From the NCBI RefSeq assembly GCF_002936985.1, contig NZ_MPZN01000020.1:1-59881 (forward strand): a stretch of DNA of 59,881 bases, in the 5' to 3' direction. The stretch is from Microterricola pindariensis. GTDB taxonomy: Bacteria; Actinomycetota; Actinomycetes; Actinomycetales; Microbacteriaceae. This document shows positions 9,382 to 17,237 of the stretch, piece after piece (the stretch's first letter is position 1; every line of letters begins with the position of its first letter). Both the position numbers and the translations under genes were made by a program. The notes below the pieces were generated by a model that saw nothing but the letters and a program-made list of their open reading frames with translations, was not told the DNA's origin and made no database searches.

Positions 9382-10895
9382 CGCTGGTCTCCGGTGTTCT
9401 CGTCAAAGGAGTCGGCGATGATCCGCTCCTCCGTGTTGGATTCGCCGCTGAGCTCCGAGACCAGCCGGTTCGCGCGGAAGACGTAGACCCGGTCGCAGTG
9501 CGCCATCTCGCTGTTCTCCGTCGAGTACCAGACGATGCATCGCCCGGCGGCGGCCTCGGCTTTCATCAGGGCGTAGAGCTCGTTCTTGGTGGCAACGTCG
9601 ACGCCGCGGAAGGGGTCGTCGAGCAGCACCATCTGGGCGTCGGCGGCGAATGCGCGCGCGACGAGGACCTTCTGCTGGTTGCCGCCGCTGAGCGCGGTGA
9701 TGGGCGTGGCCGCGTCCCCGCGCACCTTGAGGGCGCCAATCCACTCGGCGGCGAGCTCCCGCTTGGCCCGGCCGTTGATGATGCCGAGGCGGCTGATGCC
9801 GCGCATGGCCGAGATGGTGAGGTTCTCCGCAACGCTCCACAGCGGCAGGATTCCCGACGTCTGGCGGTCTCCAGGCACGTAGGCCCGGCGTCGCGGGACG
9901 GTGACGCCGCGGCTCAGTGCGCCCGCGCCCCACAGCTTGTTCAGCAGCTGCTCCTGGCCCTGCCCGGCGAGGCCGGCGAGCCCGATGAGTTCCCCGGCGC
10001 GCGCCTCGAAGGAGATGCCGGAGGCCGCCCGCACGGTCGCGACGATCGCGCCGCGCTCAGCGGTCAGGTCCGCGGCGCGCGGGGCGGTCACATCGGCACC
10101 GGCGGCCCGGACCTCGCCGCCCATCGCCACGAGCAGCTCGCTCTCGGAGGTGGCGGCGGCGGCAAACGTCTCCACGACGGTGCCGTCCTTCATCACGGCG
10201 ATGCGGTCGCTGTTGGCGAGCACCTCCTGCATCCGGTGCGAGATGAGCAGCACGCTCACTCCGCGGCGGGTGAGGGTGCGCAGGTGCGCGTAGAGCTGGG
10301 CGGTGGCGTCCACGCCGAGTGACTCAGTCGGCTCGTCGAGGATGAGCATGCTGAGCGCGTCGGTGCAGAGCGCGCGGGCGATCTCGACCATCTGCCGCTC
10401 CGCCATGGCCAGTTCGCCGGTGCGGCGCAGCACGGAGATGCCGTGCCCGGGGAAGACCGTGTCCAACGCGGTGCCGATCCGCTGTTCGGCGCGCCCCCGC
10501 CAGCCCCAGAGCCCTGTCGGGCGCGGGTCAGAGAGCGCGGCGTTCTCCGCCACGGTCAGGTCGTCGCAGAGCGCAAGCTCCTGATAGACCATGCGTACCC
10601 CGGATGCCGCGGCGGAGTCCGCGTTCCAGGCGGCGCCGGCGCGGCGCTCCCGCGCATCGACGGCGCCGTCATCTGGCTGCTCGATGCCGGCGAGCATCCG
10701 CATGAGTGTGCTCTTCCCCGCACCGTTGTGTCCGACGAGTCCGAGGATCTCACCATGCTCCAGTCGCAGATCGACGCCCCGAAGCGCGCGGGTCTTGCCG
10801 TAGCTCTTCGTCACGCCCCGCGCGACGATGGTCGGCGCGGTGCTCGGGGTGCTGGGCACCGCCGTGGCCGATTCGCTGAGTGCTGTGTCTGACAT
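9378..10895 (-). CDS. Sugar ABC transporter ATP-binding protein (RbsA/LsrA type, two ATPase domains)
   Basis: 505 residues with two fused nucleotide-binding domains, the layout of RbsA, XylG and LsrA. Domain one has Walker A GHNGAGKST near residue 55 and Walker B LILDEPTESLG near 180. Its signature region reads ELAMAERQMVEIARAL, so the usual LSxGQ is degenerate. Domain two has a degenerate Walker A region (GLAGQGQEQ), as is normal in this family, a good LSGGNQQKV signature near 395 and Walker B MVLLDDPFRGVD. The ATG is at 10893-10895 and the stop overlaps the first permease gene. It powers uptake of the operon's substrate from the cytoplasmic face. Confidence 0.88.
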   Translation of the reverse strand: MSDTALSESATAVPSTPSTAPTIVARGVTKSYGKTRALRGVDLRLEHGEILGLVGHNGAGKSTLMRMLAGIEQPDDGAVDARERRAGAAWNADSAAASGVRMVYQELALCDDLTVAENAALSDPRPTGLWGWRGRAEQRIGTALDTVFPGHGISVLRRTGELAMAERQMVEIARALCTDALSMLILDEPTESLGVDATAQLYAHLRTLTRRGVSVLLISHRMQEVLANSDRIAVMKDGTVVETFAAAATSESELLVAMGGEVRAAGADVTAPRAADLTAERGAIVATVRAASGISFEARAGELIGLAGLAGQGQEQLLNKLWGAGALSRGVTVPRRRAYVPGDRQTSGILPLWSVAENLTISAMRGISRLGIINGRAKRELAAEWIGALKVRGDAATPITALSGGNQQKVLVARAFAADAQMVLLDDPFRGVDVATKNELYALMKAEAAAGRCIVWYSTENSEMAHCDRVYVFRANRLVSELSGESNTEERIIADSFDENTGDQR

Positions 10896-10927
10896 GGTTA
10901 TTCCTCGGACTCGCCGTTCACTCTGGG

Positions 10928-12004
10928 TTACTTGATGGCGGGGGCGAGGACGTCCTCGCCCGCCACGATGGCGGCGATGGCGGCGTCAACGCTCGCCTTG
11001 TCCCACTGGTTGGCGGCGTACTCGTCGGAGCCCAGCTTCTCGACCCAGTAGTCGAGGTCGGCCTGCGAGATCTCGAGCAGCGGGAGGACGACCTCGCGCG
11101 GGACGTCCTGGCCGTCCAGCACTGCGAGCGCGACGTAGATGGCCGCGATGACCTGGCCGGGGTCGGTGAGGGCGGCGAAGGAGCCGTTGTCGATGCCCTT
11201 GTCCTTCCAGAAGGTGAGCGACTTGCCGTCGGTGTCGAACACGACGACAGGGGCTTCCCGCCCGGCCGACTCGAACGCCTGGACAATGCCCATGCCGCCG
11301 ATGCAGCCGGGCGCTGCGGCGATCTCGGGCAGCGAGCCGAGCACGGAGACGATTTCCTTCTGCGCGGTGCTGCTGTCGCAGAAACCGTTGATCTCGGCTG
11401 CCACGTTGACCTTGGGGTAGCCCTTCAGGATCTCCAGCTGGCGGGCGTGGAACGCCTCCTCCGGCTGGGAGCCGATGACACCGCGGTTGATGATGATGTT
11501 GCCCTCGCCGCCGATCGCGTCGAGCGCTGGCTGAATCGAGACCTCGCCCCACATGTCATAGGCGTTGCGCACGACGTGGGCGCAGGGGGCGTCCATGTCG
11601 GCGTCGAGGACGACAACGGTGATGCCGGCGTCGCAGGCTTCTTCAACAGCGGGGATCAGCGCGGTGGAGGACGCCGGGATGACCAGCAGCACGTCAGGGT
11701 TCTGCAGCACGAGGCTGCGAATCTGGGAGGCCTGCTCGGTGGCGCTGTTCTCGCCGGGGGCGTTCACGGTCGAGAACTCGGAGACGACGCCGTCGGCCTT
11801 GAGCTTGGCTGCCTCCTCCTCGAACTTGTTGATGAGGGTGAGGCGCCATCCGTTGACGAAGCCGTTGCTGAGGGCGATCGAGATGCCGTCTCCGTCGCCG
11901 GCCGGAGCCGAGCCGGTGTCGGCGCCTGCCGCGCATCCAGTGAGTGTGAGTGCGGCGATGGCCGCGGCAGCGATGCTGACTCGCCGAAGGGATCTAAACG
12001 ACAT
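10928..12004 (-). CDS. Sugar-binding lipoprotein of the ABC transporter
   Basis: 358 residues. The N-terminus is a lipoprotein signal peptide with Arg residues, a hydrophobic stretch and the lipobox LTGC around residue 23, so the mature protein is anchored to the outer face of the membrane. The rest is a type I periplasmic-binding fold: SIALSNGFVNGWRLTLINKF at the first domain, then VLLVIPASSTALIPAVEEA, VVVLDADMD and a C-terminal hinge. It is closer in pattern to polyol and ribose binders than to LsrB. The ATG at 12002-12004 has a strong GGAGG site. It is the first gene of the minus-strand operon, preceded by the control region shared with the gntR-type gene. Confidence 0.85.
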   Translation of the reverse strand: MSFRSLRRVSIAAAAIAALTLTGCAAGADTGSAPAGDGDGISIALSNGFVNGWRLTLINKFEEEAAKLKADGVVSEFSTVNAPGENSATEQASQIRSLVLQNPDVLLVIPASSTALIPAVEEACDAGITVVVLDADMDAPCAHVVRNAYDMWGEVSIQPALDAIGGEGNIIINRGVIGSQPEEAFHARQLEILKGYPKVNVAAEINGFCDSSTAQKEIVSVLGSLPEIAAAPGCIGGMGIVQAFESAGREAPVVVFDTDGKSLTFWKDKGIDNGSFAALTDPGQVIAAIYVALAVLDGQDVPREVVLPLLEISQADLDYWVEKLGSDEYAANQWDKASVDAAIAAIVAGEDVLAPAIK

Positions 12005-12233
12005 TGTTGTCCTCCATTAGTGGATTCGCGTCTTTGCGCGTGGTGCAGGGGGTGCGGTGGTGCCTCGTGATCGACGGGAAAATCTGTCAATCCCGCGCTT
12101 ACTTGTAGTCCCTAACTCGTAATGACAAGTTGGTAGTGATATGAATATAGGGACACACACCGGCGCTGTCAAACAGGCGGCGAACGGTAGTCTCGGGATC
12201 GTCATAGATGGCGTCTCGCATGAAGGGGGACTC
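12005..12233. promoter_or_regulatory. Divergent control region of the lsr-like operon and its GntR regulator
   Basis: A 229-base gap between the minus-strand operon and the plus-strand regulator. It is locally AT-rich around 12100-12160. An inverted repeat ACTTGT (12101-12106) / ACAAGT (12125-12130) overlaps a second one, AACT (12114-12117) / AGTT (12128-12131). On the minus strand TTGACA lies at 12085-12090 and could be a -35 for the operon, though no good -10 follows. These dyads are the best candidates for the regulator's operator, inferred from position only. Confidence 0.5.
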
Positions 12234-12986
12234 ATGAGCGGCGCATCTCTGCGCGATCAGCAGCTCGATCGCGCATCAAGGGACCCACTCTGGGTGCAGC
12301 TTTCCGGCGTCATCCGGGGGGCCATCGAGAACGGGCAGCTCAGCGCGGACCAGGCGCTGCCGTCCGAGGCCGAGCTCATCGACCGCTTCGGTGTTTCCCG
12401 CACCGTCGTGCGCGAGGCCCTGGCCGACCTCGTGCAACGAGGACTGATCTACAAGATCCGCGCCAAGGGGTCCTTCGTGTCGCCTCCGCGCCGCGATCTC
12501 GGATTCATCGGCTCGACCCTCGGCTCCTCAGACGACCTGCTGGCCGCAGGCCGCAGCTCGTCCACGCGTGTCCTCGCCCTCGCCGAGGGCAGTGCGGACA
12601 GCGCAGAGGCCGGCGCCCTCCGCATCTCGGAGGGAGCACCCGTCATCCGCCTCCGGCGCCTGCGCTCGGTCGACGGGACACCGGCACTTCTGGTGCAGAC
12701 GACGCTCCCCAAGGAACCGTTCAGCGGTCTGCTGCGGAGCAACCTGGAGAATCGCTCACTCTACGAGCACCTGCGCCGGCACTACGGGGTCGCACCGGTC
12801 GGCGCTGACCGGTGGATCCAGGCCGTCATCCCCTCTGCCGAGGACGCCGCACTCTTGGAACTGCCGGGCGGCTCCCCCGTCCTGCACATCGAGTCGATCG
12901 CGTGGGGTGCAGACGAGATCCCCTTCGAGTACTACCGCGCACTGCACCGCACGGACGAGTCGCGGTTCTACCTCGGCATTCGCTAG
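12234..12986 (+). CDS. GntR-family (HutC subfamily) transcriptional regulator
   Basis: 250 residues. A winged helix-turn-helix occupies residues 15-85 (PLWVQLSGVIRGAIENGQL, then LPSEAELIDRFGVSRTVVRE), followed by a UTRA-type effector domain with GAPVIRLRRLR, the YEHLRRHYG segment and a terminal FEYYRALHRTDESRFYLGI. The start is the ATG at 12234, preceded by AAGGGGGA; an in-frame ATG at 12141 has no such site. It is divergent from the sugar operon and is presumably its regulator, responding to the sugar or its phosphate. AI-2 operons use the unrelated LsrR, so regulation has been exchanged relative to the enteric system. Confidence 0.88.
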   Translation: MSGASLRDQQLDRASRDPLWVQLSGVIRGAIENGQLSADQALPSEAELIDRFGVSRTVVREALADLVQRGLIYKIRAKGSFVSPPRRDLGFIGSTLGSSDDLLAAGRSSSTRVLALAEGSADSAEAGALRISEGAPVIRLRRLRSVDGTPALLVQTTLPKEPFSGLLRSNLENRSLYEHLRRHYGVAPVGADRWIQAVIPSAEDAALLELPGGSPVLHIESIAWGADEIPFEYYRALHRTDESRFYLGIR

Positions 12987-12996
12987 GGGCGTCGCC

Positions 12997-13422
12997 CTAG
13001 GCGGCGAGCCCCAGGTGGGCTCGGCTCGGTGCGACCGGTCGGGTGCCCGGGATGGTCGCCCCGGCCGGGATCGTCTCGTCGTCGCCCACGCGGGCGCCCT
13101 CGCCGATGCGTGCGCCCTTGCCGACGGTGACCCGGTTGCCGAGCCGCGCCCGCACCCCGACGACGGCGTGTGGCGCGAGGTGGGCCCGCGCCCCCAGGCG
13201 TGCCTCGGCTCCGACGATCGCGCCCGGCTCGATCCAGCTGTCCGGGCCGATCTGAGCCTCGGCATGCACCTCGGCCCCGGGGTCGACGTAGCTCCCCCGC
13301 GCGATGTAGGCGGTGCGGTGCACCGTGGCCTCGGCCGAGACGAAGCCGCGGCCGTTCGCGTGGTGACGGTACCGGCGCAGCACGCCGGCGCTGTCTTCAA
13401 TGTCCACGTAGTTGGTGCTCAT
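12997..13422 (-). CDS. Left-handed beta-helix (hexapeptide-repeat) protein
   Basis: 141 residues, mostly imperfect hexapeptides of the [LIV]Gxxxx type: AEATVHRTAYIARGSYVD, AQIGPDSWIEPGAIVGAEAR, LGNRVTVGKGARIGEGARVG. This predicts a short left-handed parallel beta helix like that of acyltransferases and gamma-carbonic anhydrases. There is no partner transferase domain and I see no clear catalytic histidine pattern, so enzyme activity is uncertain. It starts at an ATG (13420-13422) with AGAGGGG upstream and converges on the gntR-type gene ten bases away. Confidence 0.65.
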   Translation of the reverse strand: MSTNYVDIEDSAGVLRRYRHHANGRGFVSAEATVHRTAYIARGSYVDPGAEVHAEAQIGPDSWIEPGAIVGAEARLGARAHLAPHAVVGVRARLGNRVTVGKGARIGEGARVGDDETIPAGATIPGTRPVAPSRAHLGLAA

Positions 13423-13636
13423 CGCGGCCCCTCTCTGCTCTACGGGATCGATCTCGCCCTGCGCGCGGCCCGGCCGGCGCGGCGCGACATCGTTGGCACT
13501 TCTCTGCGATCAGAACACCCGCCGCTGCGTGCACGCTGCGTGTTGGCTGCGCCCACGCCGTGACTGTCCCGATCCACTGTTGACATAACACGGCGGATGC
13601 GGCTGGCATTCCCCCCGCGCCGGGCGGCCCACCGCG

Positions 13637-14362
13637 CTACTGCTGCGCGACCCACGCCCCCGCGGAGCAGGTGTAGAAGGCCATGCTGGCGGTGTCGAGG
13701 TAGATGTCGCCGTCCGCGCCGCACGCGGCCGCCGGGTCCGGGCTGCCCGTGCCGAGCGACACCTGCGTGCCGGCGACCCCGGGCTCGCCCGGCTTGCCTG
13801 GCTTGCCCGGCTCGCCCTGGGCGCCGGTCGCGCCGGTCTCCCCCTGTTCGCCCTGCTCGCCGGCCAGGTTCTCTGCGGCGTTCTGCTTGATGTTGCCGAC
13901 GGAGGTCCACACACCGTCCTGGCGCAGGTACACGTTGGCGCTCTGCAGGTCGATATAGAGGTCGCCGTCGAAGCCGGCGTCCACCGACGGGGCCCCGACG
14001 CCGGCCCGCACGATCGAGCCCGTTGGCATCAACTCGGCGATCATCGCGTCGAGGGCGGCCTGGTCCAGCGGCGGCTCGCTCGGCTCGGGCGTCTCCGCGC
14101 TCGGCTCGGGCGTCGCCGTCACATAGACGGTGGGCGCCGGGGCGGGCTCCGCTGTCGCCGCGGCCATGCTGGATCCGAGGAAGGAGGCGACGAAGGCGAG
14201 CAGCACGACGCCGGCCCCGATCCAGAGCAGCGTGGCCCTGGTGACCGCCGCGGCTGGCTTGCCGACCGGGTCGCCGGCGGGCGCGCCGGCGGGCGCCGAC
14301 CCCGGGGTGCCGGCGGGCACGGGTCCTGAGGTGGAGTCGGGTCGATCGTTGGCTTCGGTCAC
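13637..14362 (-). CDS. Membrane-anchored collagen-like protein
   Basis: 241 residues. An acidic Pro/Gly/Ala-rich N-terminal 40 residues precede one membrane segment (about residues 43-66, LLWIGAGVVLLAFVASFLGS). A Pro/Glu linker, a globular part with DGDLYIDLQSANVYLRQDG, and then about ten uninterrupted Gly-X-Y triplets at residues 168-197 follow, including GEPGKPGKPGEPG. A second copy of the DGDIYLDTASMAFYTC type motif closes the protein. It should be displayed outside the membrane with a short collagen triple helix. The GTG at 14360-14362 is supported by AAGGAG. No enzymatic motif is visible; adhesion or a structural role is a guess. Confidence 0.75.
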   Translation of the reverse strand: MTEANDRPDSTSGPVPAGTPGSAPAGAPAGDPVGKPAAAVTRATLLWIGAGVVLLAFVASFLGSSMAAATAEPAPAPTVYVTATPEPSAETPEPSEPPLDQAALDAMIAELMPTGSIVRAGVGAPSVDAGFDGDLYIDLQSANVYLRQDGVWTSVGNIKQNAAENLAGEQGEQGETGATGAQGEPGKPGKPGEPGVAGTQVSLGTGSPDPAAACGADGDIYLDTASMAFYTCSAGAWVAQQ

Positions 14363-14494
14363 GGTGGGCTCCTTCGCACGCGGTTGCCGCAGAGCTTAGC
14401 GGCGCGCACCGGCCGAGTGCGAGAGGCGAGCGCGCATCGGGCCCACCCGCTCGGGGTGCGGGCCCGCACCCGGCGGTGCCCCGGGCATGCAGAA

Positions 14495-14526
14495 GGGCCC
14501 GCCCGACCGGAAGGTCGAGCGGGCCC
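14495..14526 (-). terminator. Hairpin downstream of the DEAD-box helicase gene
   Basis: Two 14-base arms (GGGCCCGCCCGACC and GGTCGAGCGGGCCC, one mismatch) around a GGAA loop, 18 bases after the helicase stop on the minus strand. Only a short TTCT follows, so it is a strong hairpin with a weak U-tract, as often in high-GC actinobacteria. Confidence 0.6.
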
Positions 14527-14543
14527 AGGGGTGCTGCGTGTGA

Positions 14544-16910
14544 CTACGCGTTGGCCGGCGCGTGGCCGGCGATCTGCGACACGAGTGCGTCGCCGGGGAA
14601 GGCCTGAACGAAGTCGGCCTCGATCTCGGCGCGCTCGAGCAGCTCGGCCATGCGGCGCTGGCGCTGCTTGGGGATGAGCGTCACGACGGTGCCCTGCTTG
14701 CCGGCGCGGCCGGTGCGGCCGGCGCGGTGCAGGTACGTCTTGTACTCGTCGGGGGCGTCGGCCTGGATCACCAGGTCGATGTCGTCGACGTGGATGCCGC
14801 GAGCCGCGACATCCGTGGCCACCAACACGCTGACGCGGCCGCTGGTCAGCTGCGCCAGGTTGCGGGTGCGGCGGGCCTGGTTGAGGTCGCCGTGCAGCGA
14901 GACAGCCGGGATGCCGGCGTCGTCGAGCTGGTCGGCGAGCTGCTCGGCGAAGGCGCGGGTGCGGGCGAAGACCAGGGTCTTGCCGTCGCGGTCGGCCAGC
15001 TGCTCGATGATCCGGGTCTTGTCGCGCTGCTCGATGAGGAGCACGCGGTGGTCGATGGTCGAGGAGGCCTGGTCTTCACCGGCAACCTCGTGCACCGACG
15101 GGGAGGGCAGGAACTCCTTGACGAGGGCGGCGACGCCCTTGTCGAGCGTGGCCGAGAACAGCAGCTTCTGGCCGCCGTCTGCGGTCTCGCGGAGGATGCG
15201 CTGCACCGGCTCCAGGAAGCCGAGGTCGCACATGTGATCGGCCTCGTCGAGCACCGTGATGGTGACCTGGCTGAGGTCGAGGCGGCCCTGGTTGATCAGG
15301 TCCTCGATGCGGCCAGGGGTGCCGACGATGATGTCGACGCCGCGCTGCAGCGCGCCCACCTGGCGGTGCTGCGGAACGCCGCCGTAGATCTGCGTGGTGA
15401 ACAGGCCGACGGAGCGCGCGATGGGCTGTACCGTGCGGTCGATCTGCAGGGCGAGCTCGCGGGTCGGGGCGAGGATCAGGGCGCGGGGCTTGCGCGACAT
15501 GGCGCGCTTCTTGCCGCCGCCGTTCTCCATCAGCTTCTCGACGAGCGGTGCGCCGAAGGCGATGGTCTTGCCCGAGCCGGTCTTGCCGCGGCCGAGGACA
15601 TCCTTGCCGGCGAGAACGTCGGGGATGGTCGCAGCCTGGATCGGGAACGGGCTCGGTGCGCCGAGCTCGGCGAGGGCAGCAACGATGTTGCCGCCGAGGC
15701 CCAGGTCGCCGAAGCTCATGCCGACGACGTCGGAGGCCTGAATGGCCTCGGCCTCGAGGCGCTCGAGCACGACGTCATCCTGCGGGGTGAAGTGGCCCTT
15801 GCCCGCGGTTCCGGAGAAGTCGCGCTTCGGGTAGAAGCTCGAGTCGCTGCGGTCCGACTTCTGGAAGCCGGGGCGGTCGAAGTTGTCGCGGCGCGGGGGG
15901 CGCTCGTCGAAGTTGCGACGCGGGCGGTCGGCGCGGTCGGCGAAGTCCTTGCGCGGTGCGCGGTCGGCGGCGTTGTACGCGGGGCGTTCGGTGCGCTCCG
16001 GACGCTGCGGGCGGTCGTTGTAAGAGGGGCGCTGGCCGTAGGCCGGGCGGTCGCCACGGTCGTTGCGGCTGGCGTCGTATGCGGGGCGCTCGGAGCGCGC
16101 GCCGCGGTCGCTGCCGTAGGACGGGCGGTCGTTGCCGCGCTGCGGGCGGTCACCGTAGGCGGGACGCTCGCTGCCCTGGCCGTAGGCCGGGCGTGCACCG
16201 CGGTCGTTGTTGTACGCGGGGCGCTCGGAGCGTGCACCGCGGTCGTTGTTGTACGCGGGGCGCTCGGAGCGTGCACCGCGGTCGCTGCCGTAGGACGGGC
16301 GGTCGTTGCCGCGCTGCGGACGGTCACCGTAGGCGGGACGCTCGCTGCCCTGGCCGTAGGCCGGGCGTGCACCGCGGTCGTTGCCACGGTCGTTGTTGTA
16401 CGCGGGGCGCTCGGAGCGTGCACCGCGGTCGCTGCCGTAGGACGGGCGGTCGTTGCCGCGCTGCGGACGGTCGCCGTAGGAGGGACGCTCGCTGCGAGCA
16501 CCGCGGTCGGCACCGTACGAGGGGCGCTCGGAGCGGGCGCCGTAGGAGGGACGCTCGCCGCGGTCGTTGCCGCGGTCGTTGTTGTAGGCCGGGCGGTCGG
16601 TGCGCGGGGCGCGGTCGCCGTAGGACGGGCGCTCGGAGCGCGCGCCACGGTCGCTGCCGTAGGACGGGCGGTCGTTGCCGCGGGCCGGGCGGTCGTTGCC
16701 GTATGCGGGGCGGTCGTTTCCGCCGGCGCGGGCTGCGCGCTCGTCGGCGTTCCAGCGAGCCTTCTTGGGGCCGCCCTCTTCCGGACGGTGGCCGCGGTGG
16801 CCGGGTGCGCGAGAGCCGGGAGCCTTGGGTCCGCCCTTGCTGCCGCCCTTGGCGTAGGAAGGATCGTAGTTCTTGGCCGTGCGACCCGAAGAATTGTGGT
16901 TATTCGACAT
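14544..16910 (-). CDS. DEAD-box ATP-dependent RNA helicase with long Arg/Gly-rich N-terminal repeat region
   Basis: 788 residues. The C-terminal 430 residues form a complete helicase: GRGKTGSGKT (motif I), APTREL, TPGR, VLDEADHMCDLG (motif II), LFSATL (motif III), ATDVAARGIHV and HRAGRTGRAGKQG (motif VI). The N-terminal 340 residues are low-complexity, built from repeated SDRGARSERPSYG and NDRGARPAYG units, rich in Arg, Asp, Ser, Gly and Tyr. Such tails in cold-shock helicases bind RNA and can drive condensation. The ATG at 16908-16910 with AGGAAA upstream is used; an earlier in-frame start lacks a site. It probably unwinds structured RNA in ribosome assembly or mRNA decay (CsdA/RhlE-like). 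Confidence 0.9.
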   Translation of the reverse strand: MSNNHNSSGRTAKNYDPSYAKGGSKGGPKAPGSRAPGHRGHRPEEGGPKKARWNADERAARAGGNDRPAYGNDRPARGNDRPSYGSDRGARSERPSYGDRAPRTDRPAYNNDRGNDRGERPSYGARSERPSYGADRGARSERPSYGDRPQRGNDRPSYGSDRGARSERPAYNNDRGNDRGARPAYGQGSERPAYGDRPQRGNDRPSYGSDRGARSERPAYNNDRGARSERPAYNNDRGARPAYGQGSERPAYGDRPQRGNDRPSYGSDRGARSERPAYDASRNDRGDRPAYGQRPSYNDRPQRPERTERPAYNAADRAPRKDFADRADRPRRNFDERPPRRDNFDRPGFQKSDRSDSSFYPKRDFSGTAGKGHFTPQDDVVLERLEAEAIQASDVVGMSFGDLGLGGNIVAALAELGAPSPFPIQAATIPDVLAGKDVLGRGKTGSGKTIAFGAPLVEKLMENGGGKKRAMSRKPRALILAPTRELALQIDRTVQPIARSVGLFTTQIYGGVPQHRQVGALQRGVDIIVGTPGRIEDLINQGRLDLSQVTITVLDEADHMCDLGFLEPVQRILRETADGGQKLLFSATLDKGVAALVKEFLPSPSVHEVAGEDQASSTIDHRVLLIEQRDKTRIIEQLADRDGKTLVFARTRAFAEQLADQLDDAGIPAVSLHGDLNQARRTRNLAQLTSGRVSVLVATDVAARGIHVDDIDLVIQADAPDEYKTYLHRAGRTGRAGKQGTVVTLIPKQRQRRMAELLERAEIEADFVQAFPGDALVSQIAGHAPANA
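16000..16720. repeat. Degenerate tandem repeats coding the helicase RG-rich tail
   Basis: The DNA coding the helicase tail is internally duplicated. A unit of about 39 bases is repeated head to tail around 16211-16288. A longer block of about 80 bases at 16129-16210 recurs almost unchanged at 16303-16384. All changes in length keep the reading frame. The near-identity at DNA level suggests recent expansion rather than only selection on the protein. Confidence 0.75.
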
Positions 16911-17237
16911 AGAGATTTCCTGGGTTTTGTTCGAGTACATGGCAGAACAGCGCTGCGCTCCAACGAGCGCACCGCAACTGAGAACCCGGGGAGTAATGAC
17001 CGGGGCCGTTCACATACATTGTGATTTTTCGCCAACAGAATTGTTGCGAAACCGGCCCACCAGACTTACAAACCCATCCGCATTACACATGCGGTGTCTA
17101 GAGCCGACTTGTCTACATTACCGGATGCCGGCTGAGAAGTCGCCCTGAACAGCGCACCCTGCCGGCCGGGCCGGGCCCGGGCCGCCCAGCAATCGCCCCG
17201 AAACGCCGCCGAAACGTCTCGCCCTTAGGCTCGCGCC
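16911..17237. promoter_or_regulatory. Leader/promoter region between helicase and acetyltransferase genes, with a palindrome
   Basis: A 327-base gap between divergent genes, more AT-rich than its surroundings. The main structure is an inverted repeat at 17027-17051, arms TTTCGCCAACA and TTGTTGCGAAA with one bulged base, 117-141 bases before the helicase start. It could be an operator or, if transcription starts upstream, a stem-loop in a long 5' leader as seen for cold-shock mRNAs. The right end (17226-17231) holds the promoter of the acetyltransferase gene. Confidence 0.5.
17226..17231 (+). promoter_or_regulatory. Leaderless-type -10 element of the acetyltransferase gene
   Basis: TAGGCT ends six bases before the ATG at 17238 and there is no ribosome-binding site between them. 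This spacing puts the transcription start at or next to the A of ATG, the usual pattern for leaderless actinobacterial genes. Confidence 0.5.

Noticed and set aside
12983-13000. CTAGGG/CCCTAG hairpin containing the stops of the GntR and hexapeptide genes
   Set aside because: Only a six-base stem with a six-base loop and no T-tract; too weak to call a terminator.
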